A DNA stretch of 64,000 nucleotides from Alphaproteobacteria bacterium. GTDB lineage: Bacteria > Pseudomonadota > Alphaproteobacteria > Caulobacterales > Aquidulcibacteraceae. Every line of letters starts with the position of its first letter. The first letter of the stretch is position 1. A program made the translations under genes and the position numbers. The notes under the pieces are model-generated. The model saw only the letters and a list, made by a program, of their open reading frames with translations. It was not told the DNA's origin and did not search any database. Below are positions 32,531 to 41,317 of the stretch, piece by piece. The stretch spans positions 1 through 64,000 of the forward strand of contig JAIXQA010000055.1 of NCBI GenBank assembly GCA_027485915.1, read 5' to 3'.

Positions 32531-33997
32531 ATGAACAAACAGACATCCAATGGAGGCCGGGTCGGCATGCTAAAATTGATCGCCGCTTCTGCGTTGGGCG
32601 CAGGGCTTGTAACCGGTGTGCCCTTGATTGCCCAAGTTGCTACGGGCCAAAGCTCGACCCCCACAGCTGTGCAAGTAGCGGCCACAACACCCGCTCAGCC
32701 CCGCGTGGTGCCCGCCACGAAGGCAGATGCCATTTCTTCTTATGCGCCGATTGTGCGCCGATCGTCTTCGGCCGTGGTCAATGTTTATGCGCGTTCGATC
32801 CAGCGCGGCCGCGTCGCGATTGATTTCTTTGGTGGCGCTTTCCGCATGCCTGACCGCGCAAGCCAGAGCCAAGGTTCTGGCGTTGTGGTGCGCGATGACG
32901 GGATCATTGTCACCAATAATCATGTGGTCGAAGGGGCCACAGAATTGGTCGTTGTCTTGGGCGACCGGCGCGAGTTTCCGGCCAAAATTGTTCTAACAGA
33001 CCCACGCACAGACCTAGCCGTGCTGCGCATCGATACGAAGGGTGAGCGATTAACCGCGCTCCGCTTTGCTGATACCAGCAACGCCCAGGTGGGCGATCAA
33101 GTATTGGCTATTGGCAATCCGTTTGGGGTTGGCCAGACCGTGACCGGTGGAATTATCTCTGCCCTTGCCCGCACCGATGTGGGTATTACCGATTATAGCT
33201 TCTTCATCCAGACCGATGCTTCGATCAATCCCGGCAATTCGGGCGGGGCGCTGGTGGATATGAATGGCGATCTGGTTGGCGTGAATACAGCCATCTTCTC
33301 TCGCTCGGGCACTTCGGCTGGGGTCGGCTTTGCTATCCCTGCGGAAATGGTCAGACGCGTGGTCGATGGCGCTGTGACAGACGGTAAAGTCATTCGCGCT
33401 TGGACCGGGATTAAAGGTCAAAATGTCGATGCTGAGGTCGCCAGATCTCTGGGCCTCAGCCGTCCAGGTGGTATTTTGGTGACTGATATTTATCCAGGCT
33501 CAGCCGGTGCGGAAGCAGGTTTGCGACGCGGCGATGTGATCACCGCCTTTGCTGGCACACCTGTGGCTGACGACTCGGGGCTCAAATACCAAGCTGCGAC
33601 GCGTAAGCCGGGCGAAACAGTGGAGTTCACGTATCAACGCCAAGGCCAAGTGCGCACCAGCCGTGGCAAGCTCTCTGCCCCACCGGGCGAGGCCCAAACC
33701 CCGCGTGTTTTGTCCGGCCGTCACAGCTTCGATGGGGTCAGTGTAGCCACCTTGACCCCAGCTTTGGCAGAAGAACAAGGCATTGATCCGTTTACCAAGG
33801 GTGCGATTGTCACCGCGGTGGATGGCGCGCGGGAAGGGGCACGCGCTGGCCTTCGTCCGGGTGATATCATTCTTCAAGTTAATGATGAGCCTATCCAAGC
33901 GTCGCAAGACCTTTCAGGTCGCCTCAGCGGTGGCCAGCGGGGCAAAGTCACCATCCAACGTGGGGATAAGCAAATTACAGCGGTTCTGTTCTTGTGA
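32531..33997 (+). CDS. HtrA/DegP-family serine protease
   Basis: A 488-residue envelope protease. An N-terminal hydrophobic segment (about 13-36) is a signal or anchor. The catalytic triad is complete: H131 in TNNHVVEG, D161 in TDLAVLRID and S237 in INPGNSGGAL. Two PDZ domains follow (about 280-370 and 395-485), the second with GLRPGDIILQVNDEPI. The domain count matches DegP/DegQ, which digest or refold misfolded periplasmic proteins. The stop overlaps the rarA start by four bases, an odd but real coupling between an envelope protease and a replication factor. Confidence 0.93.
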   Translation: MNKQTSNGGRVGMLKLIAASALGAGLVTGVPLIAQVATGQSSTPTAVQVAATTPAQPRVVPATKADAISSYAPIVRRSSSAVVNVYARSIQRGRVAIDFFGGAFRMPDRASQSQGSGVVVRDDGIIVTNNHVVEGATELVVVLGDRREFPAKIVLTDPRTDLAVLRIDTKGERLTALRFADTSNAQVGDQVLAIGNPFGVGQTVTGGIISALARTDVGITDYSFFIQTDASINPGNSGGALVDMNGDLVGVNTAIFSRSGTSAGVGFAIPAEMVRRVVDGAVTDGKVIRAWTGIKGQNVDAEVARSLGLSRPGGILVTDIYPGSAGAEAGLRRGDVITAFAGTPVADDSGLKYQAATRKPGETVEFTYQRQGQVRTSRGKLSAPPGEAQTPRVLSGRHSFDGVSVATLTPALAEEQGIDPFTKGAIVTAVDGAREGARAGLRPGDIILQVNDEPIQASQDLSGRLSGGQRGKVTIQRGDKQITAVLFL

Positions 33998-35313
33998 GCG
34001 ATTTGTTTGCCGCCTCGGGATTGGAAGCCGACTTAAAAAGGCCCTTGGCCGATGTCCTTCGCCCAACGCGCCTTGCCGATATTGTCGGCCAAGATCATTT
34101 GTTGGCCTCCGATGGCGCGATTGGCCGTATGGTGGCGCAAAAGCGGCTCTCCAGTATGATCCTGTGGGGGCCACCCGGTGTTGGCAAGACCAGCCTCGCC
34201 CGGCTATTGGCCGATGCTTCAGATTTAGCCTTCACCTCGATCTCTGCGGTGTTTTCAGGCGTTGCTGATTTGCGCAAAGCCTTTGAGGCGGCGGCCCAGT
34301 TACGTGCCACCGGGCGCGGCACCTTGTTATTCGTCGATGAGATCCACCGCTTCAACCGCGCCCAACAAGATGGCTTTCTGCCCTTTGTGGAGGCCGGCAC
34401 CGTGACTTTGGTCGGCGCGACGACCGAGAACCCCAGCTTTGAGATTAATGGCGCACTTTTATCGCGCGCCCGGGTCTTTGTGCTCAAACGGTTGGAAGAT
34501 GCGGGGCTTGAAACGTTGTTAACCCGCGCTGAGGCGCATTACGGCCGCCCTGCACCCTTGGACCCAGAAGCCCGACAGACGCTGATGGACTTTGCCGACG
34601 GCGATGGTCGTCATTTTCTGACCCTCTTAGAAGAAGTGTTTCAAGCGGCCTTTGAGCAGCCCTTTGACCGGGCAGGCCTCAGCCAATTCATACAGCGCCG
34701 CGCACCAGCCTATGACAAGAACAAGGACGAGCATTATAATCTGATCTCGGCCTTGCATAAGTCGGTGCGTGCCAGTGATCCCGATGCCGCGCTTTATTGG
34801 TTGGCGCGCATGCTGCATGGGGGCGAGAACCCGATGTTCATCGCCCGTCGCTTGGTGCGCATGGCCAGTGAGGATATTGGCCTTGCCGATCCCACGGCCC
34901 TGCGCGTGACCATTGCCGCTCGTGACGCGTTTGAGTTTTTAGGCCCGCCCGAGGGGGAGTTGGCGCTCGCCCAAGCCACCTTGCATTTGGCCTGTGCACC
35001 AAAATCCAATGCTGCCTATGTCGCCTTTAAAAAGGCACAAGCCTTGGCGGCCCAAACAGGCTCTGAACCCCCACCCGCCCGCTTTCTGAATGCCCCTACC
35101 TCGTTGATGAAGGAACAGGGCTATGGGGCAGGCTATATCTATGATCCCGATGCCCCAGGCGGCATATCTGGCCTATCTGGCTTCCCAGACCGCATGGGGC
35201 CACAAGACCTTTACCAGCCTACGGAAAACGGCGCAGAGGCGCGCATTGTGGAGAAGCTAGAGGGCTGGCGTGCGCTGCGGCTACAAACCCTCATCGGCCC
35301 AAAAGACAGATGA
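33994..35313 (+). CDS. rarA: Replication-associated recombination protein A (MgsA)
   Basis: A 439-residue AAA+ ATPase of the RarA/MgsA/WRNIP1 family that acts at stalled forks. It has PLADVLRPTRLADIVGQDHLL, Walker A GPPGVGKTSLARLLA, Walker B LLFVDEIHRFNRAQQD, and sensor 1 VGATTENPSFEIN. The C-terminal half has HGGENPMFIARRLVRMASEDIG in family form (seen as MLHGGENPMFIARRL). It starts at GTG 33994 inside the protease stop (GTGA). Its end overlaps the convergent alkyltransferase-like gene by 33 bases. Confidence 0.95.
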   Translation: MSDLFAASGLEADLKRPLADVLRPTRLADIVGQDHLLASDGAIGRMVAQKRLSSMILWGPPGVGKTSLARLLADASDLAFTSISAVFSGVADLRKAFEAAAQLRATGRGTLLFVDEIHRFNRAQQDGFLPFVEAGTVTLVGATTENPSFEINGALLSRARVFVLKRLEDAGLETLLTRAEAHYGRPAPLDPEARQTLMDFADGDGRHFLTLLEEVFQAAFEQPFDRAGLSQFIQRRAPAYDKNKDEHYNLISALHKSVRASDPDAALYWLARMLHGGENPMFIARRLVRMASEDIGLADPTALRVTIAARDAFEFLGPPEGELALAQATLHLACAPKSNAAYVAFKKAQALAAQTGSEPPPARFLNAPTSLMKEQGYGAGYIYDPDAPGGISGLSGFPDRMGPQDLYQPTENGAEARIVEKLEGWRALRLQTLIGPKDR

Positions 35314-35697
35314 ATAGTCAAAGGGTGGTAGAATCACACGGGCAGGAAGGTCGCCAACGCCTTCCAGGTCTAGCAACCTGACCTGCTCAATTTGCCGGGG
35401 CGACCGTTTCGCCTCGGCCGGAAACTTGCAGCCAGAGGGCACCAGCCGATGCCATGGCACCATCTCCCGCTCCGCTTCACCCAATTGCGAGACCATAAAG
35501 GCGACATGGCGTGGGGGTATATTCATCGCGATTGCCATCTGATCCAAGGCTACAACTTTGCCGGAGGGAATCGCGGATAGTTGTTCCAACAGCGCGCGTT
35601 TCATCGCTTGAAAGGCAGGAGAAGGTTTCGGCAAGAGATTGGCTCTGGATCGCTTTTTGAATGCGCTTATTCCATCGTTGGAAGGCGGGTAGGTCAA
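35281..35697 (-). CDS. Alkyltransferase-like (ATL) DNA damage-recognition protein
   Basis: Up to 138 residues; the recognisable ATL/MGMT DNA-binding domain starts near residue 29. IPSGKVVALDQMAIAM is the winged-helix turn, and VPWHRLVPSGCKFP is the active-site region. Tryptophan replaces the cysteine of the PCHRV motif of true O6-alkylguanine transferases. ATL proteins bind O6-alkylguanine without repairing it and flag it for nucleotide excision repair. The longest frame begins at TTG 35697 with no good ribosome binding site, and ATG 35604 would trim the first helix, so the start is uncertain. Its 3' end overlaps rarA. Confidence 0.82.
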   Translation of the reverse strand: MTYPPSNDGISAFKKRSRANLLPKPSPAFQAMKRALLEQLSAIPSGKVVALDQMAIAMNIPPRHVAFMVSQLGEAEREMVPWHRLVPSGCKFPAEAKRSPRQIEQVRLLDLEGVGDLPARVILPPFDYSSVFWADEGL

Positions 35698-35742
35698 GGG
35701 AAACGATAACAGGTCTCAGCTTTAAAGAAGATAACTTGGAAC

Positions 35743-35774
35743 GGCTTCAGGCCGCTCGCTGCTTGCCTTGAAGC
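35743..35774. other. Hairpin A in the alkyltransferase-tesB gap
   Basis: GGCTTCAGGC at the left and GCCTTGAAGCC at the right pair with one bulge around a 12-base loop. It is one of three stems in a 276-base gap that has no supported gene (see the findings). Strand and product are unknown. Confidence 0.4.
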
Positions 35775-35807
35775 CTCCCGAGAATTCTTCTTGCGGACAC
35801 TCGAATG

Positions 35808-35843
35808 AGGCCTTTGCCAAGGCACAGCCTGCTGCAAAGGCCT
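35808..35843. other. Hairpin B in the alkyltransferase-tesB gap
   Basis: A perfect 10-base inverted repeat, AGGCCTTTGC (35808-35817) and GCAAAGGCCT (35834-35843), with a 16-base loop. No T run follows on the plus strand. On the minus strand the stem is also not followed by T. This fits a structured RNA better than a terminator. Confidence 0.45.
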
Positions 35844-35973
35844 TCTAAGTGATAAATCCAGGACGGTCGCCGCGGTTAGAAGGATGTAGTCCCATGGACT
35901 GCACCCTACCACGCCCCCCATCACCTGCACTTGCGAACTTCCCCCACGGGCCCAATTGTCCTAACTGAACAGC

Positions 35974-36870
35974 ATGACTGAGCAAAATCCCTCCCCCGAA
36001 CAGTTGATCCATGGCCTCACCACTTTGTTGGATGTCGAGACGCTTGACACCGACCTGTATCGCGGCGCGCGCAAGGATGGCGGCCGAGGTCGGGTTTTTG
36101 GCGGCCAAGTTATTGCCCAAGCTTTGATGGCGGCGTGTAAATCGACTGATACCGACCGCTTGCCCCATTCGCTACATGCTTACTTCATGCGGCCAGGGAA
36201 TGAGGATTTCCCCGTCGTTTACCGCGTCGTGCGCGACTATGATGGTGGCAGTTTCTCCACCCGCCGCGTGATTGCCCAACAACAGGGCGTGCCGATCTTG
36301 AATATGGCCACTTCTTTCCACAAGCTGGAGCCCGGCCTTAGCCACCAAGACCAGATGCCGGATATGCCAGACCCTGACTCACTGCCGTCAGAGATGGAGT
36401 GGCGGCAAAAGTCGATTGATTTGGTACCTGAGAAATTCCGCCCCTTCTTTATGACGCCACGCCCGATTGAGTTTCGCTCACTCGATGCGGCGGCTTGGCT
36501 GAAAGCGGACAAATTGCCACCAATGCAGAATTCTTGGTTCCGCGCGGTGGCCCCCATGGGCGATGATCCGCAAATTCACCGCGCGGTACTGGCCTATGCA
36601 ACCGATATGCAGCTTTTAGGTACCTGCGCGCGGCCGCATGGGCTCAGTTGGATGCGGGGCGAGTTGATGACGGCCAGCCTTGATCATGCCGTCTGGATCC
36701 ACGATGATTTCCGCGCCGATGAATGGCTACTTTATTGCACGGACAGCCCGTGGGCAGGGCGTGGGCGCGGCATGAACCGGGGCAAAATCTTCACCCGCGA
36801 CGGGCGCTTGGTAGCCAGTGTCGCGCAAGAAGGCCTGATCCGGGTGATGAAAGCTAAAAGTGGCGCGTGA
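35974..36870 (+). CDS. tesB: Acyl-CoA thioesterase II
   Basis: A 298-residue double hotdog thioesterase that releases fatty acids from CoA. LLDVETLDTDLYRGARKDGGR, then RVFGGQVIAQALMAACKS, and HSLHAYFMRPGNED belong to the first hotdog. The second has LDHAVWIHDDFRADEWLLYC with the conserved aspartate and the end GRGMNRGKIFTRDGRLVASVAQEG in part. Length matches E. coli TesB. ATG 35974 has a weak ribosome binding site. It stands after the structured gap and before recG, 35 bases away. Confidence 0.93.
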   Translation: MTEQNPSPEQLIHGLTTLLDVETLDTDLYRGARKDGGRGRVFGGQVIAQALMAACKSTDTDRLPHSLHAYFMRPGNEDFPVVYRVVRDYDGGSFSTRRVIAQQQGVPILNMATSFHKLEPGLSHQDQMPDMPDPDSLPSEMEWRQKSIDLVPEKFRPFFMTPRPIEFRSLDAAAWLKADKLPPMQNSWFRAVAPMGDDPQIHRAVLAYATDMQLLGTCARPHGLSWMRGELMTASLDHAVWIHDDFRADEWLLYCTDSPWAGRGRGMNRGKIFTRDGRLVASVAQEGLIRVMKAKSGA

Positions 36871-36905
36871 CGCAGCCGCCCAAGCTCGGCTAAACATAGG
36901 GCGTC

Positions 36906-38987
36906 ATGCGTCCTGAAAGCCTGTTTGCCCTCTTTGCCCCTTTAACGACCCTACCGGGCGTAGGGCCGAAGATTGCGCCTTTGGCGGCCAAAGCGGCTGG
37001 GGGTGAGTTGGTCCGTGATCTGGCGTTTCATTTGCCGACGGGGCTGGTCGACCGGCGCTATCGGCCGAAAATTCATGAAGCTGAATTAGGGCGGCTATGC
37101 ACGTTGGAAGTGATGGTAGAGCGCCATCAGCCCGGTGGCATGGGCAGGCCTTATAAGGTCCAAGTATCCGATGATACGGGATTTCTATCGCTCCTCTTCT
37201 TCAAGCCCAATCCCCGCTATTTGGCTGAGCGCTTGCCCGAGGGCGCTCTGCGCGTCGTCTCAGGCGAAGTCAGCGAGCGTTACGGCGAGCGGCAGATGAT
37301 CCATCCTTCGCGCATCCTCAATCTGGATGATCCCGATTTGGGCGTGGTGTTTGAGCCCATTTATCGCAGCGTGGCAGGTCTCTCCCACCGAACTCTGGCT
37401 CGGATTTGTGCGGCGGCCGCACAAAAGGCCGAAGGCCTTGCCGAATGGGCGGATCCGGCACTGGTGGTGCGCGAAGGCTGGCAGAGCTTTGGCGCGGCCC
37501 TGGTGCGCGCCCATGCCCCTGATGGCGAGGATGAGATTCTGCCCAGCACGCCGGCACGACGGCGATTGGCTTATGACGAGCTCTTTGCCCGCCAGATTGC
37601 TCTGCAGCTATCGGGTGCTGCGCGGCGTCGTACGCCGGGCCGCGCTATTGTCGGTACGGGTCTCTATACCGAAGCGCTTGTGGCTGCCTTGCCTTATGAG
37701 CCCACAAACGCACAAAGCCGCGCCTTTGTAGAGATTGGGGCTGATATGGCTGCTGCCACACCGATGTTGCGCCTTTTGCAAGGCGATGTTGGCGCAGGTA
37801 AGACTTTGGTGGCTGCTTGGTCGATGGCGCGCGCGGCAGAGGCCCAGATGCAATCGGCCTTGATGGCCCCGACTGAAATCCTCGCGCGCCAACATTACGC
37901 AGGTCTTGCGCCCCTCATGGCGAAGATCGGCCTGCGCCTTGAAGTGCTGACCGGAAAGGATAAGGCCAGCCACAAGCGCATGGTGCTAGAGGGTCTCGCT
38001 AATGGCGACATCCATGCGGTTTGCGGCACACATGCTCTGTTTCAACAGGGCGTCGTGTTTCAACAATTGGGCCTTGTGGTGGTCGATGAGCAGCACCGCT
38101 TTGGTGTCGCCGACCGCAGGCGCCTGATCGATAAGGGCTTTGCGCCCCATGTGCTGGCCATGAGTGCGACGCCCATCCCACGCACACTCGCCATGGCGGT
38201 CTATGGCGACCTAGACGTGAGCCGTTTGGACGAGAAGCCGCCAGGGCGCGCGCCGATCAAGACCATCGCCATGTCGCTCGACCGATTAGATGAAGTGGCA
38301 GAAGCCGCTCGTCGCGCCATTGAGAAAGACGACCGGGTGTTCTGGGTCTGCCCTTTGGTGGAAGAGAGCGACAAAGTGGATGTGTCGGCCGCCAGCGAGC
38401 GCTTTCAGGACCTACAAGCCATGTTTGGTGACAGCGTACGCCTGATCCATGGAAGGATGTCGTCGAAAGAAAAAGATGAGGCAATGGAGGATTTTCGCAC
38501 CGGTATGGCGAAGATTCTGGTGGCCACCACCGTGATCGAGGTCGGCGTTGATGTGCCCGAGGCGAGCGTCATGGTGATCGAACATGCCGAACGCTTTGGT
38601 CTCGCCCAATTGCACCAGCTTCGGGGCCGTGTAGGGCGGGGTGGCAAGCCTGGCCATTGCCTGTTGCTCTATGCCAACCCCTTAAGTGAGATGGGCGCAC
38701 GACGGATTTCGAAATTGCGCGAGACCGAGGACGGCTTTGCCATTGCTGAAGAAGATTTCAAGCTGCGCGGCGGGGGTGATCTTTTGGGCCTTCGCCAATC
38801 GGGTATCCCTGCCTTCAGGCTCGCGGATGCAGCGCTGCATGCAGACTTGTTGGCCGTGGCGCAACGCGATGCGCGTGTGCTGGTTGAAGCGGACCCCACG
38901 CTTGCAAGCCCCCGCGGCCTCGCCGCCCGCTTGGCCCTGCATCTCTTCGATCAGGTGGATCCCGAGGTATTTCTAGGGACGGGGTGA
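36906..38987 (+). CDS. recG: ATP-dependent DNA helicase RecG
   Basis: A 693-residue helicase that remodels stalled forks and branched DNA. The N-terminal wedge domain (about 1-200, OB fold with LCTLEVMVERHQPGG) is followed by the motor. Motor motifs are GDVGAGKTLVAAW, DEQHRFGV in place of DEAH, SATPIPRTLAMAVYGDLDVS and ATTVIEVGVDVPEASVMVIE. LHQLRGRVGRGGKPGHCLLL is motif VI. The C-terminal wedge-contacting helices end the protein. AGGG lies before ATG 36906. Confidence 0.96.
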   Translation: MRPESLFALFAPLTTLPGVGPKIAPLAAKAAGGELVRDLAFHLPTGLVDRRYRPKIHEAELGRLCTLEVMVERHQPGGMGRPYKVQVSDDTGFLSLLFFKPNPRYLAERLPEGALRVVSGEVSERYGERQMIHPSRILNLDDPDLGVVFEPIYRSVAGLSHRTLARICAAAAQKAEGLAEWADPALVVREGWQSFGAALVRAHAPDGEDEILPSTPARRRLAYDELFARQIALQLSGAARRRTPGRAIVGTGLYTEALVAALPYEPTNAQSRAFVEIGADMAAATPMLRLLQGDVGAGKTLVAAWSMARAAEAQMQSALMAPTEILARQHYAGLAPLMAKIGLRLEVLTGKDKASHKRMVLEGLANGDIHAVCGTHALFQQGVVFQQLGLVVVDEQHRFGVADRRRLIDKGFAPHVLAMSATPIPRTLAMAVYGDLDVSRLDEKPPGRAPIKTIAMSLDRLDEVAEAARRAIEKDDRVFWVCPLVEESDKVDVSAASERFQDLQAMFGDSVRLIHGRMSSKEKDEAMEDFRTGMAKILVATTVIEVGVDVPEASVMVIEHAERFGLAQLHQLRGRVGRGGKPGHCLLLYANPLSEMGARRISKLRETEDGFAIAEEDFKLRGGGDLLGLRQSGIPAFRLADAALHADLLAVAQRDARVLVEADPTLASPRGLAARLALHLFDQVDPEVFLGTG

Positions 38988-38995
38988 GGGTAGGA

Positions 38996-39703
38996 TTAAA
39001 GCGCTGAGACGAGCCTTTCAGCGGCAATCAAATCGACGCGGCGGGCATTGGCGATTTTTTCTTCATCCGGGTCGCGGCCCCAGCGTTCAGCCTGCCAATC
39101 CTCTTCGACGCGGATGGCGCGGAAGGCGGTTTCCCCGTCGATGTGACCGTGGATGAGGGCGAAGGCGACAATGGCAGAACCTGCCAACCCATTGGCAAAG
39201 GCAAGCGCGGTGAGGCGCAGGTCATCGAGCGCTTGGGCGGCCCCTTCTATGCGGGCGAGCGCCTTAGTGGGCTGTTCTACGGCAAGTGCTTGCGTGGTGG
39301 TGACAAGTTGGACCCCTAAATGCGCCTCCGCCCAGTGAAGCAGCGGGTCCCAAGCTGCGGCTTGGGCGGCAACAAGGCTTGCAGGGGTTGTGGCACGATA
39401 GCAAACAAGGTCAGTACCAGCATATTTGACAACTTCACCCACCATGGCGCTTCGCGTTTCTGCGGCCCGGTCCAGTGCAACATTGACCAGCCGTGTTATG
39501 GGCATGGCGAAGGGGTCAATCGTCTCGCGCTGCGCATCCCATTCAGCGGCTACTAAGCGGGCAGCGGCTTCGGTCGGTAGGATCAACGGCCTTTTTGCAG
39601 GCGTTTTGGGTGTGGCTTGGTCGAGACGGACGGCAAAGCCAGTCTCCACTGGGGCAATATCGACAGACTTATAAAAGCGGCGAGAAAGGATGGGGGTCTT
39701 CAT
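38996..39703 (-). CDS. ATP12-family F1 ATP synthase assembly chaperone
   Basis: A 235-residue protein of the ATP12 family, in mitochondria the chaperone of the F1 alpha subunit; alphaproteobacteria carry the homologue. RRFYKSVDIAPVETGFAVRLD at the start, LPTEAAARLVAAEWDAQRE and MPITRLVNVALDRA are the conserved core, with the late EEDWQAERWGRDPDEEK. GGGAC lies before ATG 39703. In many alphaproteobacteria it follows a HAD phosphatase and an RluC-type gene; here an ion-channel gene on the other strand lies between it and them. Confidence 0.9.
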   Translation of the reverse strand: MKTPILSRRFYKSVDIAPVETGFAVRLDQATPKTPAKRPLILPTEAAARLVAAEWDAQRETIDPFAMPITRLVNVALDRAAETRSAMVGEVVKYAGTDLVCYRATTPASLVAAQAAAWDPLLHWAEAHLGVQLVTTTQALAVEQPTKALARIEGAAQALDDLRLTALAFANGLAGSAIVAFALIHGHIDGETAFRAIRVEEDWQAERWGRDPDEEKIANARRVDLIAAERLVSAL

Positions 39704-39854
39704 GGCGGTCCCATACTGTGTTTAGACCAGCCTGACCAGAAGGCCGCGGCAGGGCAGGGGTAGAGGCGGTGATCTGATCACATTTTCCTGAACGCCCTGA
39801 GCCTTGACCACAGCTGCCCCTTCACGCCATTGCGAGCGCTTAAGGAACCTCCCC

Positions 39855-40649
39855 ATGATTGCTAAGCTTCAGTCCATGCTTGAGTCCCGTTCGTTTGAAT
39901 GGGTGATCACAGCCCTTATTCTGGTCAATGCGGTCATCTTGGGTTTGGAGACATCTCCGGCCATCATGGCGACTTGGGGACCGCTCCTCATTAGCTTAGA
40001 TCAAATCTTGCTCGCTATTTTTGTGGCAGAGCTCGGGTTAAAGCTTGTTGTCTATCGGCAGAAGTTTTTCCAATCGGGTTGGAACCTCTTTGATTTCACC
40101 ATCATAGCCATTGCGCTTGTGCCCGCGTCGGGTTCCTTGAGCGTCTTGCGGGCACTGCGGGTGTTGCGGGTGTTACGCCTGATTACCATCATCCCAAGCT
40201 TAAAGCGGGTTGTCGGGGCCATGTTATCGGCTTTGCCCGGCATGGGCTCGATCATCGTACTTTTGGTGCTGGTCTTTTATGTCAGCGGTGTGATGGCGAC
40301 AAAGTTGTTTTCGGCAACCGAGCCTGAAGCCTTTGGGGATCTGGGCCGCAGTCTTTATACCTTGTTCCAACTGATGACGTTAGACGGCTGGTCGGGCGAG
40401 ATTGTGAAGCCCGTCTTGGAGAACCATCCCTATGCGATGTTGTTCTTCCTGCCCTTCATTCTGTTCAGCGCCTTCGTCGTACTGAACCTGTTTATCGGGG
40501 TTGTGGTCGGGGCCATGCAGGATGAAGCCCAAGATGTGGTGGCCTCGGCGGCGTTGACCGCGCAAGCGCGCGAAGAGGCCTTACTAAATGAAATGAGGGC
40601 GTTACGCAGCGAAGTTGAAGCCCTGCGCGAGGTGATCAAGCGCCCCTAA
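39855..40649 (+). CDS. Bacterial voltage-gated cation channel (BacNav-like)
   Basis: A 264-residue six-helix channel subunit of the NaChBac type, expected to form tetramers. S4 carries arginines at every third position (R99, R102, R105, R108 in VLRALRVLRVLRLI). The pore has FQLMTLDGWSGEIV, residues 172-184, with filter TLDGWS where known sodium channels have TLESWS. S6 is VVLNLFIGVVVGAM, followed by a C-terminal coiled coil (AREEALLNEMRALRSEVEAL). ATG 39855 is chosen for the AAGGA eight bases upstream. Its end overlaps the convergent HAD gene by four bases. Ion selectivity may differ from sodium channels. Confidence 0.9.
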   Translation: MIAKLQSMLESRSFEWVITALILVNAVILGLETSPAIMATWGPLLISLDQILLAIFVAELGLKLVVYRQKFFQSGWNLFDFTIIAIALVPASGSLSVLRALRVLRVLRLITIIPSLKRVVGAMLSALPGMGSIIVLLVLVFYVSGVMATKLFSATEPEAFGDLGRSLYTLFQLMTLDGWSGEIVKPVLENHPYAMLFFLPFILFSAFVVLNLFIGVVVGAMQDEAQDVVASAALTAQAREEALLNEMRALRSEVEALREVIKRP

Positions 40650-41317
40650 ACTAAGATTTGATGCCCTTTTAGGGCCTCTTCCAACTCACCCATCTCATGG
40701 GCCACACGCACGGCACCAGCGGCAAGCATTTCCTCTGTCGTGCCAAAGCCCCACGAGACCCCGATCGCAATGGTTCCTGCTGACACGGCCATGGCCATAT
40801 CATGCTCGCTATCGCCAATAACTAAGGTCTGTTCTGGTTGGGCTCCAACAACGCGCATGTTTTCCAGCACCATATGGGGGTGCGGTTTGCCCGGACCATC
40901 ATCGGCACAGAAATGCGCTTGGAACAGATGGGCCCATGCGTGCTGCTCCAGCATCGCATCCAGACCGCGCCGGGATTTGCCCGTGGCAATGCCCAAGACC
41001 CAATTATCCGCCAGCAAATTGCGCAACAGCGCATCGGCCCCGTCATAGGCGAGTGAGCGGAAAGCGGGGTCTTGCCGCATCTCAAAAAAGGCGGTGCGAT
41101 AGCTTTCGAGGATCAGATTGCGCACGCCATCATCCGCCTCTGGGGCCAGCTGTTCTAGACCAACAGCTAAAGACAGCCCAATAACCCGCCGGGTCCGTTC
41201 AAACCCCGGTGGGGCGAGGCCAGCGCCGATAAAGGCCTTGTCCATACAAGCGGTGATGATGGCGCGGCTATCGACCAATGTGCCATCAATATCAAAGACC
41301 GCGAAGCGAAGGGTCAC
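40646..41317 (-). CDS. HAD-family phosphatase (phosphoglycolate phosphatase-like)
   Basis: A 223-residue HAD subfamily IA hydrolase. Motif I is FDIDGTLVDS with the nucleophile aspartate, motif II lies in LGIATGKSR, motif III is the lysine of PGKPHP, and motif IV is VIGDSEHDMAMA. A helical cap sits between motifs I and II. The closest named relatives are phosphoglycolate phosphatases, but the exact substrate is unproved. It starts at GTG 41317 inside the stop of the pseudouridine synthase gene (GTGA), so the two are coupled. Confidence 0.88.
   Translation of the reverse strand: MTLRFAVFDIDGTLVDSRAIITACMDKAFIGAGLAPPGFERTRRVIGLSLAVGLEQLAPEADDGVRNLILESYRTAFFEMRQDPAFRSLAYDGADALLRNLLADNWVLGIATGKSRRGLDAMLEQHAWAHLFQAHFCADDGPGKPHPHMVLENMRVVGAQPEQTLVIGDSEHDMAMAVSAGTIAIGVSWGFGTTEEMLAAGAVRVAHEMGELEEALKGHQILV

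Noticed and set aside
35698-35973. SRP RNA or two-piece tmRNA in the gap before tesB
   Set aside because: The conserved SRP tetraloop region is not found on either strand. A GNDN-like reading at 35699-35712 is followed by a stop, not by a tag ending in Ala-Ala, so tmRNA is not supported. The structured region is kept only as a candidate.
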